From Actinoplanes sp. DH11 (GTDB lineage Bacteria; Actinomycetota; Actinomycetes; Mycobacteriales; Micromonosporaceae), in NCBI RefSeq assembly GCF_020873875.1, contig NZ_JAHWGU010000015.1:157390-221389 (forward strand): a DNA stretch of 64,000 nucleotides. The letters are read 5' to 3'. The position numbers and the translations under genes were made by a program. The notes beneath the pieces were generated by a model. It made no database searches. It saw only the letters and a list, made by a program, of their open reading frames with translations, and was not told the DNA's origin. Positions 25,560-33,176 of the stretch are shown piece after piece. The stretch's first letter is position 1. The number at the start of each line of letters is the position of its first letter.

Positions 25560-26669
25560 TCACCGTCGGGCCGACGCCACCCGTTTGAACGTGCGGCGCA
25601 GCTTGCCGGCCGCGCGGACCCGGAGCAGTTCGAGGGCGCGTACGCCGTCCGGGTTGGGTTGCCGCGTCAGTTCGTCGGCATGCTCCAGCATGCCGACGAG
25701 CGTCTCGATCGCGGTGGTCAGGATCCGGGAGTCGTCGAGCTCGTCCGGGCTGGTCGTCTCCCGCATGTGCGAGCGCGCCGGCCGCAGCTCGTCGAGGTCG
25801 CCGACGATGTGGCACGGGTAGTCCCGCAGCTCCTCGATCTGCTGCTCGGCCAGGCCGGCGACCCACTCGGCGCGGTCCAGCCCGACACCGAACCGCACGT
25901 CGTTGCGCCCGTTCTTCAGCACCGCGTTGACCAGGTGCCGCTGCACCACGAGCTGGTACGGCGTCCGGTGCGGGAACCTGTCGCCGAGCGCCTCGTTGAC
26001 CCGGCGCAGCACCTCGATCTCGGCGGCGCCCAGTGACGGGTTCGCGGTCGGGTCCTCGAGGTCGCAGACGCCGTCCGGGATGCCGACGATGCCCGCGAAC
26101 CGGTTCCACAGGGTGTCGTGCGGCGCCCCCGGGCCGGGCACCGTCACCAGGTGCCGCTGGGCGGGCGGGACCAGGTCGCCCCACTTCTTGAGCATCCGGT
26201 TCGGGGTGTGCATGTCCCAGAACGTCTCGAACCGGCCCTCCTCGACGGCCGTCAGGAACTCGGAGAACCGCCACTTGTTGCGGGCCCGGACGCTCTGCTG
26301 CCACATCGACGGGAACGTCCGCCACAGGTCCCGGCCGGTGACGATGATGTGCACCTCGGCGGGTGCGAACGCCGCGACGCCGCGGGCCGCCTGCTCGGCG
26401 GTGGCCCCGCCCAGAGCCTCGCTGCTGACGATCGCGTCGCCGTCCCATCTGCGGGTTTCGGCGGCGAGCATGTCCCAGGTCCAGACGGCTCGCGGGTCGC
26501 GCCACTCGACCTCGCGGAGGTCGGTCATCGCCTGGTCCTGTGCCCACGAGTAGCCGGGGAGCAGGATGCCGGCGCCCTTCAACGCGTCCTGGTTGTTCCA
26601 GAGCACGTTCTGCAGGTAGGTGCTGCCGGTCTTCGGCGCGCCGACGTGCAGGAACACGCGTCGCGCCAT
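25560..26669 (-). CDS. Sulfotransferase-family protein
   Basis: This 369-residue protein has the 5'-phosphosulfate loop GAPKTGSTYLQ at residues 10-20 and a PAPS 3'-phosphate-binding-like segment VHIIVTGRDLWRTFPSMW (Arg/Ser positions), so it should transfer sulfate from PAPS. It belongs to the loosely defined actinobacterial Sulfotransfer group, with a C-terminal helical tail (DELTRQPNPDGVRALELL). GGGGGAGAC precedes ATG 26669. The acceptor is unknown, and no PAPS synthesis genes are near. Confidence 0.75.
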   Translation of the reverse strand: MARRVFLHVGAPKTGSTYLQNVLWNNQDALKGAGILLPGYSWAQDQAMTDLREVEWRDPRAVWTWDMLAAETRRWDGDAIVSSEALGGATAEQAARGVAAFAPAEVHIIVTGRDLWRTFPSMWQQSVRARNKWRFSEFLTAVEEGRFETFWDMHTPNRMLKKWGDLVPPAQRHLVTVPGPGAPHDTLWNRFAGIVGIPDGVCDLEDPTANPSLGAAEIEVLRRVNEALGDRFPHRTPYQLVVQRHLVNAVLKNGRNDVRFGVGLDRAEWVAGLAEQQIEELRDYPCHIVGDLDELRPARSHMRETTSPDELDDSRILTTAIETLVGMLEHADELTRQPNPDGVRALELLRVRAAGKLRRTFKRVASARR

Positions 26670-26812
26670 GTCTCCCCCACGATCATCAAGATCCGTTGAG
26701 AGGCCAGGGTGACATACCCGTGGCGCCGGGTGAACGCGCGTCCGCGAATGGTCGGCAGCGGTTCATCCCGGCGGCGGGCACCGGTCATCTTCCGGTCAAC
26801 CGGCGACCCGGA

Positions 26813-27217
26813 TCAGGCCTGCTTGGTCTCCCAGAAGATCTTCGAGATCTCCTCGATCTTGGCGAGCAGCCGGTCGGCGACCTCCGGGTCGGCGGAGCCC
26901 TTCGCGCCGCCCGCCCCGGCCAGCTTCGTGGCCTCGTTGAACAGGGTGTGCAGGTGCGGGTACTTCTCGAAGTGCGGCGCCTTGAAGTAGTCGGTCCACA
27001 ACACCCACAGGTGGTGTTTGACCAGCTCGGCCCGCTGCTCCTTGATGATCAGCGCCCGGGTCCGGAACTCCGGGTCGGAGCTGGCCTGGTACTTCTCGGC
27101 CAGCGCCTTGATCGATTCGGCCTCGATCCGGGCCTGCGCCGGGTCGTAGACGCCGCACGGCAGGTCGCAGTGCGCGCTGACCAGGGTGCGCGGGGTGAGG
27201 AAACGGGGGAGACGCAT
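26813..27217 (-). CDS. sodN: Nickel superoxide dismutase precursor
   Basis: This 134-residue protein has the nickel hook HCDLPCGVYDP beginning at His16. After removal of a 15-residue leader (MRLPRFLTPRTLVSA), His1, Cys2 and Cys6 bind nickel and dismutate superoxide. The rest is the four-helix SodN body (ARIEAESIKALAEKYQ, EKYPHLHTLFNEA). Its ATG overlaps the stop of the flavin reductase (TGATG), with GAAGGAA 7 bases upstream. The leader must be cut by a SodX-type protease, and none is encoded alongside, unlike the usual Streptomyces sodN-sodX pair. Confidence 0.95.
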   Translation of the reverse strand: MRLPRFLTPRTLVSAHCDLPCGVYDPAQARIEAESIKALAEKYQASSDPEFRTRALIIKEQRAELVKHHLWVLWTDYFKAPHFEKYPHLHTLFNEATKLAGAGGAKGSADPEVADRLLAKIEEISKIFWETKQA

Positions 27218-27711
27218 CAGCGGGTTCCTTCGTGAGTGATGAATGTACGGTCGTGGTGGACCAGCCGGCCGCCGCCACTGCCCAGGTCCACCGACAGGAC
27301 CGTGGCGATGACGACTGTCGAGTCGCCGACCGGGATCCGGTGCAGCGGTTCGCCGCGCATCGTCGCGAGGGCGCCGGGCAGCACCGGCTCACCGGTGGGC
27401 AGCACGTCCCAGCCCTGCTGGGGTGTGAAACGCGGCCGGCCGGCGCGGGCGAAGTCGTGCGCCAGCGCGGCGTGATCCGGTCCGAGCAGGTTCACCACGA
27501 AACTGGGCGCGGCGACGATCGCCCGGGCCGACCGGGAGCCCATCACCGAGAACGACAGGGCGGGCGGCGTCACCGACACCGACGCCACGCTGGAGGCGGT
27601 CAGGCCGACCGGCCCGTCCGGCGAGCACGCGGTGATCACCGCGACGCCGGTCGGGTAGCGCCGGAAGGCGGCCTTGAACAGTTCGTCCAGGCCGGTCTCG
27701 GTATCGAACAC
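27217..27711 (-). CDS. Flavin reductase-like FMN-binding oxidoreductase, in operon with sodN
   Basis: This 164-residue split-barrel FMN protein has FRRYPTGVAVITA, GLTASSVASVSVTPPALSFSV and FVVNLLGPDHAALA, typical of NAD(P)H:flavin oxidoreductases that pair with monooxygenases. GTG 27711 is chosen because a promoter with -10 TACCGT (27718-27723, minus strand) ends 6-7 bases before it, implying a leaderless mRNA; an upstream TTG at 27732 would lie inside that promoter. It is translationally coupled to sodN. Since free reduced flavin makes superoxide, co-production with SodN is logical. The partner enzyme is unknown. Confidence 0.82.
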   Translation of the reverse strand: MFDTETGLDELFKAAFRRYPTGVAVITACSPDGPVGLTASSVASVSVTPPALSFSVMGSRSARAIVAAPSFVVNLLGPDHAALAHDFARAGRPRFTPQQGWDVLPTGEPVLPGALATMRGEPLHRIPVGDSTVVIATVLSVDLGSGGGRLVHHDRTFITHEGTR

Positions 27712-27717
27712 CCGGGA

Positions 27718-27748
27718 ACGGTAAAACTTCAACCTGACTTGAGGTCAA
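27718..27748 (-). promoter_or_regulatory. SoxR/MerR-type promoter of the flavin reductase-sodN operon
   Basis: On the minus strand -35 TTGACC (27743-27748) and -10 TACCGT (27718-27723) are separated by 19 bp, the over-long spacing of MerR-family promoters. Within the spacer CCTCAAG-TCAG-GTTGAAG (27727-27744) has the 7-4-7 geometry of the SoxR box CCTCAAG-TTAA-CTTGAGG, with one perfect half. Confidence 0.7.
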
Positions 27749-27762
27749 GACCGCCGTGCGGG

Positions 27763-28416
27763 TCAGCCCGGGAAGGCCCGTCCGTATAGGTCACGCAGGC
27801 CTGGAGTGCCCGCCTCACCGCTGTAGCCACAGATCATCACGGTGCCCTCCGAGGACGCCACGAGGTAGCGTCCGCCCTGCTCGAAACGGCCGCTGCCGGT
27901 CAACTGCTCGGACGTCTCGCCGGCCTGTGCGACCTGCACCACATCGGCCTCGGCACCGTGGAAGACCCGGGACACGTCGATCGTCACCACGGCGTTCTCG
28001 ACGCGGGTGACCGTACCCTCGAATGCCAGATCCGCCGCCGCCGCGAGGCGTTCCGCCGAGGGTTCCACACACTTGGCCCGGATGCCGGCGGCGGCATTGA
28101 TGCGCACCGTCCGCGGCTCGTCCCGTCCGTCCGTCGCCGGCTCGCTCGCCGCCGTCCGGTTCGCCGCCGTCTGGTTCGCTGTCGTCTGGTTCGCTGTCGG
28201 CTGGTTCGTTGCCGGCCTGGTCAGTGCCCAGCCGGCGCCCGCCGCGACCAGCACGAGGGCCGCCGCGGCCAGGGCATAGTGCCGCCGCCGGCGCACCACG
28301 GGAACATTCGTCACAGTCGTCTCCACGAGTCGCGCGATCTCATCGGGAGAAGGCGGCGCCACGGACGCCGCCGGATCCGCGTGGCGCAGCCGGGCTCGCA
28401 GGTCGTCGTCGCTCAT
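27763..28416 (-). CDS. Putative membrane anti-sigma factor
   Basis: This 217-residue protein overlaps the upstream sigma gene by 4 bases (ATGA). The cytoplasmic N-terminus (1-44) is followed by one transmembrane helix (about 47-65, YALAAAALVLVAAGAGWAL), then a stretch of NQT/NQTAAN repeats (about 68-92) and an extracytoplasmic domain with two Cys (AKCVEPS and MICGYSG). There is no HxxxCxxC zinc motif. Position and topology suggest it tethers the ECF sigma factor. The extracellular domain may sense a signal; the family is not recognised. Confidence 0.65.
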   Translation of the reverse strand: MSDDDLRARLRHADPAASVAPPSPDEIARLVETTVTNVPVVRRRRHYALAAAALVLVAAGAGWALTRPATNQPTANQTTANQTAANRTAASEPATDGRDEPRTVRINAAAGIRAKCVEPSAERLAAAADLAFEGTVTRVENAVVTIDVSRVFHGAEADVVQVAQAGETSEQLTGSGRFEQGGRYLVASSEGTVMICGYSGEAGTPGLRDLYGRAFPG

Positions 28417-28943
28417 CGCCGTCTCCCCTTCGTCGACTCCTCATGTCCGGCGGCGCCGCCGCGCTTTCGCAGCTGCTCGCGGAGGCTCGTGCGTGCCCGG
28501 TGCAGCCGGATGTTGACGGCGTTCACCGAGACCCCGAGCACCACCGCGATCTGCGCCGGCGAGAGGTCCTCCCACGCCCACAGGCGTAGCAGCTCGGCCT
28601 CCTCCGGGCGTAGGCCGGCAAGCGCGTCGGTCAGACCGTCGTCCCCGGCGGGCGGTTCGCTCACGGTGCGCGGCGGATCCAGGCGGGCGATCCGGGCCGC
28701 GAGGCGCGCCTGGCGGCGCCGGCCACGGTCCGCGTTGGCGAGGCAATTGCGGGCGATGCCGTACGCCCAGAGCACGTGCTCGTCAGGCATCGCCTCCAGC
28801 CGCCGCCAGCAGATCAGCAAGGTCTCGGACAGCACGTCGTCGGCCGTCGCCGGATCCGTGCGCCGGGCCAGGTAACGCCGCACGGCGTCGATCACCGCGG
28901 GCGCCACCGCCTCGAACCGCGCCCGGCGTGCGTCCACGTTCAC
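28413..28943 (-). CDS. ECF-type RNA polymerase sigma factor
   Basis: This 176-residue protein has sigma region 2 (about 8-75; RTDPATADDVLSETLLICWRR, then WAYGIARNCLANADRGRRR) and region 4 (about 112-160; LRPEEAELLRLWAWEDLSP, VSVNAVNIRLHRARTSLREQL). GTG 28943 is chosen because GAGGTG lies 7 bases upstream; a longer frame runs back to 29099 but adds low-complexity residues. The 4-base overlap with the anti-sigma-like gene indicates a classic pair. It is divergent from the chemoreceptor gene. Confidence 0.88.
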   Translation of the reverse strand: MNVDARRARFEAVAPAVIDAVRRYLARRTDPATADDVLSETLLICWRRLEAMPDEHVLWAYGIARNCLANADRGRRRQARLAARIARLDPPRTVSEPPAGDDGLTDALAGLRPEEAELLRLWAWEDLSPAQIAVVLGVSVNAVNIRLHRARTSLREQLRKRGGAAGHEESTKGRRR

Positions 28944-29118
28944 AAGGTCCACCTCACCGTATGTCCGGCAGCGAGCCGTAGCTTTCGCCTCGTCGACGTC
29001 CCGCCTGGGCGATTCTGCTGGCGCGGCGGGGCCATTTCCGCTCAGCGACACCCGGGAGCTGCCGAACAGAGGACAGGGCAACCCGTTGGTGATGGGCACG
29101 AATCGGTGAGGGCTCGGG

Positions 29119-30729
29119 ATGAGTGACGCTCAGGGTGGAGCGGCGGGCAGGGGCGGCTGGTTCGCCGACCTGCGGGTCAACGCGAAGATCCAGGCAGGCA
29201 TCGGGGTCGCCGCGATCGCGGCAGTCCTGGTCGGCCTGACCGGCCTGGCCGCCATCGAGAACCTCGGTGATCGCAACAACCGCCTCTACACCGACAATGT
29301 CGCCCCGCTCACCCAGCTGGCCGCGGTGCAGCGCAATCTGCAGGCGGTCCGGGCGCGGTACCTGGAGTACGGCGTTGCGTCCGCAGCCACTCGCGAGAAG
29401 CTGCAGGGCGAGATCGCCAAGCGGGGACAGCAGGTCGAGGACGGGCTGGCGGCATACCGCCCCGGGGCGGCGAGCGTCGAGAATGTCGACACCTTCGCGG
29501 CGGCGTTCGACAAACTGCGCTCCGACAGTGAGAACATCCTTCTCCCGCTCGCCAACCGTGGTGCCACCACCCGATTCGGGGCGGCCTACCGGGAGACGAT
29601 CCTGCCCACCATGACGGTCGCCTCGGAGGCGCTCGAGGCTGAGAACACCGCGCAACTCGACCATGCCGCCATGCTGGCGGCGGAGAGCGCCGATTCGGCA
29701 GCCGCAGCCAAGCGTACGCAGATCGGTGTCCTTGTCGTCGGCGTCCTCGCCGCGATCTTCCTGGGTTTGATGGTGGCCCGCTACATCGTCCGGCGCCTGG
29801 AACGGGTCAAGAAGACGCTCACCTCGATGGCCAACGGTGACCTGACCGGCACCGTCGACGTCGCCGGCCGTGACGAGGTCGGCCAGATGGCGCAGATGCT
29901 GTCCCGCGCACAGGGACAGACCCGTGACGTGGTGTCCCAGGTCGGTGCCGCCGCGCACAGCCTCGCCGCCGCGGCCGAGGAGACCTCGACCATCGCCAAC
30001 CAGATCAGCGAAGGCGCCGCGACTGCCTCCGAACAGGCCCGCCGGGTGTCCGCCGCCTCCGCCGACGTGTCGCTGAGCGTCACCACGGTCGCGGCCGGCT
30101 CCGAAGAAATGGGTGCGGCCATCGCCGAGATCGCGCAGAGCGCCAACGCGGCAGCCGAGGTGGTCGGCAAGGCGGTCGGCGTGGCCGCGTCGGCGAACCA
30201 GACGATCGCGACCCTGGGCGAGTCGAGCCGCGAGATCGGCGACGTCATCCGGGTGATCACGGCGATCGCCGAGCAGACGAACCTGCTCGCCCTGAACGCG
30301 ACGATCGAGGCGGCGCGCGCCGGGGAGACCGGCAAAGGCTTCGCCGTGGTCGCCGGCGAGGTCAAGGACCTGGCCCAGGAGACGGCCCGGGCCACCGAGG
30401 ACATCGCCCGCCGCGTCGAGGCCATCCAGAACGACAGCAACCAGGCGGTCGCGGCGATCGGCGAGATCAGCGAGATCATCGGCCACATCAGCGACTACAC
30501 GACGACGATCGCCTCCGCGGTCGAGGAACAGAGCGCCACGACGGCGGAGATGAACCGCAACGTCAACGAGGCCGCCAACGCCACCGGCGAGATCAACAAC
30601 GGCATCACCAGCGTCGCGGAGAACGCCCGGACGACAGCCGAATCGGTCGGCGACGCCCAGCGCTCGGCCGCCGAACTGTCCCGCATGTCCAGCGAACTCC
30701 AGGCCGCCGTCTCCCGGTTCGTCTATTAG
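29119..30729 (+). CDS. Methyl-accepting chemotaxis protein
   Basis: This 536-residue transmembrane receptor has helices at about 26-47 and 198-222. The periplasmic four-helix-type ligand domain (about 48-197) is followed by HAMP (about 223-275) and a cytoplasmic signalling coiled coil whose hairpin tip reads IAEQTNLLALNATIEAARAG. The tip contacts CheA/CheW. No other chemotaxis genes are nearby, so it is an orphan receptor here; motile-spore genera such as Actinoplanes use chemotaxis, which fits the presumed host. GTGAGG about 9 bases upstream may serve as ribosome site. The ligand is unknown. Confidence 0.92.
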   Translation: MSDAQGGAAGRGGWFADLRVNAKIQAGIGVAAIAAVLVGLTGLAAIENLGDRNNRLYTDNVAPLTQLAAVQRNLQAVRARYLEYGVASAATREKLQGEIAKRGQQVEDGLAAYRPGAASVENVDTFAAAFDKLRSDSENILLPLANRGATTRFGAAYRETILPTMTVASEALEAENTAQLDHAAMLAAESADSAAAAKRTQIGVLVVGVLAAIFLGLMVARYIVRRLERVKKTLTSMANGDLTGTVDVAGRDEVGQMAQMLSRAQGQTRDVVSQVGAAAHSLAAAAEETSTIANQISEGAATASEQARRVSAASADVSLSVTTVAAGSEEMGAAIAEIAQSANAAAEVVGKAVGVAASANQTIATLGESSREIGDVIRVITAIAEQTNLLALNATIEAARAGETGKGFAVVAGEVKDLAQETARATEDIARRVEAIQNDSNQAVAAIGEISEIIGHISDYTTTIASAVEEQSATTAEMNRNVNEAANATGEINNGITSVAENARTTAESVGDAQRSAAELSRMSSELQAAVSRFVY

Positions 30730-31042
30730 CCCCCGCTTCCCTACCGTTCTCCGGCTCCCCGCGCCGCCTTGTCTCCCGGTGTGCTTGGCCTGGTCGCCGT
30801 GGGCTTGGGTGCTCGCTCTCTCACCCATCGTGCGTTGCTGCTTGCCGCGCGCCTGCCTGCTCGCCGCGCGCCTGCTGCTCGCTTTTGTCACCCTTCGTGG
30901 GTTGCTGCTCGCGGCGTGTATCTGGCGCTCATCCGCCGTGCGTCCGCTGCTCAGACCCCCGCGCACCAAGATCGGGCGGGGTCGCGCGGCTTGAGTAGAC
31001 TCCGCGCGTCGCTTGTGCGGCGTGGGAAGGGGAGAACGTCAC
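30730..31042. other. Gene-free spacer before the Ser/Thr kinase
   Basis: The 313-bp stretch has low-complexity CTGCTCGCCGCGCGC-type repeats (30840-30920) and no supported gene. TAGACT at 30996-31001 could be a -10 for the kinase gene; no convincing -35 is seen. Confidence 0.35.
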
Positions 31043-33097
31043 ATGAGCATGCCGCTACGGCCGGGGGATTTGTCCCGGCTCGGCCCGTACGAGCTCGTCG
31101 GCCGGCTCGGCGAGGGCGGCATGGGCACCGTCTTCCTGGGGCGCGACCCGGACGGCCGGCCGGTGGCGATCAAAACAGTGCGCCCGGAGTACGCGGCCGA
31201 CGCCGAGTTCCGGGGCCGCTTCCGCAGCGAGGTCAACCGCGCCCAGCAGGTTCCCCCGTTCTCCACGGCCGAGGTGCTCGACGCCGACCCCGACCACGAG
31301 CCGCCCTACCTCGTCGTCGAATACGTGGACGGCCCCAGCCTGGCCGCCGAGATCCGGGAGAAGGGCTCGCTCACCGGGGCCACCCTGCACAGCGTCGCCG
31401 TCGGCGTGGCCACGGCGCTGACCGCGATCCACGGCGCGGGCGTCATCCACCGCGACCTGAAACCGGGCAACGTGCTCTTCGCCCGCGGCGGCATCAAGGT
31501 GATCGACTTCGGGATCGCACGCGCCTTCGAAGCGACGAGCCAGCACACCCGTACCGATCAGATGGTCGGCACGGTCGCCTACATGGCGCCGGAACGCTTC
31601 GACCCCATCGACGGCCGCCCCGTCACCGCGGCAGCGGACATCTTCGCCTGGGGCGCCGTCGTGGTCTACGCCGCCACCGGCCGCACCCCCTTCGCCGCCG
31701 AATCCGCCGCCGCCACCGCCATGCGCATCCTCACCCAGCCGCCGGACCTGAACGGCGTACCCGACTCCCTGGCCGGCATCGTGGAACAGGCCCTCGCCAA
31801 GGACCCGGCCGAACGCCCCACCGCCCGAGACCTCCTCGACCTCCTCCTGGCCTCAGCCCCCGCGACGTCCTCCCGCCCCGCCGCGTCCCCGTCGCCCTCC
31901 CGCCCCGCCTCGATCCCGTCGCCGGCCCGTCCCGCCCCCTCGTCAGCCACCGGCCCTGCTGCGTCGCCCACGCCCGCCAGTCACGAGCCGGCCCGCCCCG
32001 CCAGCTCGGCCTCGCCGCCCGGACCTATCCCGGCCCCGCCGGCCGATTCCGCTTCGACTCCACCGTCCGTGCCGTGGTCCCCTTCCTCTTCGACCCCACC
32101 GTCCGGGCCGTCGCCTTCTCCCGCCGGAGCCCCGAACGCGTTGCCGCCGGCCTTAGGCTTTCCGGTTCCGGCACAGCGCTCACAGGCCCCAGGCTTGTCG
32201 TCGCCGGCCCAGCGCCCCTCGTCGCAGACCCCGAACCTGTCGTCGCCCGGCCCGTCGTCGCCGGGCCTGCCGTCGCCCGGCCCGTCGTCGCCGGCCTCGG
32301 GCTTGTCTGCGTCGGGTCCGGACTCGTCGTCGTTCGGCGCCGATCGGTCGGGTGATGGTGCCGCCTTCGCTGGTGTACCCGCGCCCTACTCGGGAACCGG
32401 AGTGCCGGTTCCCGCTTCGGACGGCTCTCCGCCCGTACGCCGCAAAAGACGCAAACCCGCACTCCTCGCCCTGGGGGTCGCCGTGGTCCTGGCCGGCGGC
32501 GGCATCGGTGCCGCGGTTCGCTACCTGCCGGAGGAGCAACTCGCCGGTGGAACGTCGGATCCATCGCCCACAGTGGATTCGACGTCCGGCGGGTCGCGTG
32601 TGACCGAGGAGCCGGTGACCCCCGAGGAGCGTCTGGCGGCGATCCTGCGCGGAAACCGGCAGACGCTCATCCACGTCGCCGAGATAGACCGTGACCTGGA
32701 GTTGGAGCTGCACTCGTCCGAGGTCGAAACGGGCGACGGCACGGGCACGAAGTCTCTTTTCCAGCTCGACCCCCTCGGCGTCGACTACATGATCCGGTCG
32801 CTGGACGACCCGGCCTTCGAACGTTGCGTAGGTGTGAAAGTCGTCCCCGACGTCGGATCACACCTGTCCCCGGCGGAGTGCACGCCCACCGAGGCGACTG
32901 TCTTCTCCCTACGCCGCAGCGGCGGAGCCGACGATCGGAAACGGCCAACCTATTGGCTCTACAACGAGGCGTACGGCTACGTCCAGTGGAGCACCGACCG
33001 CAAGGAACTGTTCGTCCAGGAGGTAGGCGACGCCGACCCCCTGTCAACCTTCAGCTTCGTCGACCGCGGCCCCCTGCCCTCCCCGTCCCCAAGCTGA
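31043..33097 (+). CDS. Membrane Ser/Thr protein kinase (PknB-like)
   Basis: This 684-residue protein has an N-terminal kinase domain (about 14-275): GEGGMGTVFLG P-loop, VAIKTV lysine, HRDLKPGNVLF catalytic loop, DFGIARAF, and MAPERF at the end of the activation segment. A roughly 190-residue Pro/Ser/Ala-rich linker (about 278-470) leads to a single membrane helix (LLALGVAVVLAGGGIGAAV) and a roughly 170-residue extracellular sensor domain with a Cys pair (FERCVGVK, SPAECTP). There are no PASTA repeats. ATG 31043 follows GGGGAG by 9 bases. Substrates are unknown. Confidence 0.93.
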   Translation: MSMPLRPGDLSRLGPYELVGRLGEGGMGTVFLGRDPDGRPVAIKTVRPEYAADAEFRGRFRSEVNRAQQVPPFSTAEVLDADPDHEPPYLVVEYVDGPSLAAEIREKGSLTGATLHSVAVGVATALTAIHGAGVIHRDLKPGNVLFARGGIKVIDFGIARAFEATSQHTRTDQMVGTVAYMAPERFDPIDGRPVTAAADIFAWGAVVVYAATGRTPFAAESAAATAMRILTQPPDLNGVPDSLAGIVEQALAKDPAERPTARDLLDLLLASAPATSSRPAASPSPSRPASIPSPARPAPSSATGPAASPTPASHEPARPASSASPPGPIPAPPADSASTPPSVPWSPSSSTPPSGPSPSPAGAPNALPPALGFPVPAQRSQAPGLSSPAQRPSSQTPNLSSPGPSSPGLPSPGPSSPASGLSASGPDSSSFGADRSGDGAAFAGVPAPYSGTGVPVPASDGSPPVRRKRRKPALLALGVAVVLAGGGIGAAVRYLPEEQLAGGTSDPSPTVDSTSGGSRVTEEPVTPEERLAAILRGNRQTLIHVAEIDRDLELELHSSEVETGDGTGTKSLFQLDPLGVDYMIRSLDDPAFERCVGVKVVPDVGSHLSPAECTPTEATVFSLRRSGGADDRKRPTYWLYNEAYGYVQWSTDRKELFVQEVGDADPLSTFSFVDRGPLPSPSPS

Positions 33098-33176
33098 TCC
33101 TGCACCCGGCTCCGCCCGGCCAACGAGTCACCTGCGCTGTCCCATTCACACCTCCCGACTCGATCTCTTGAAATGC

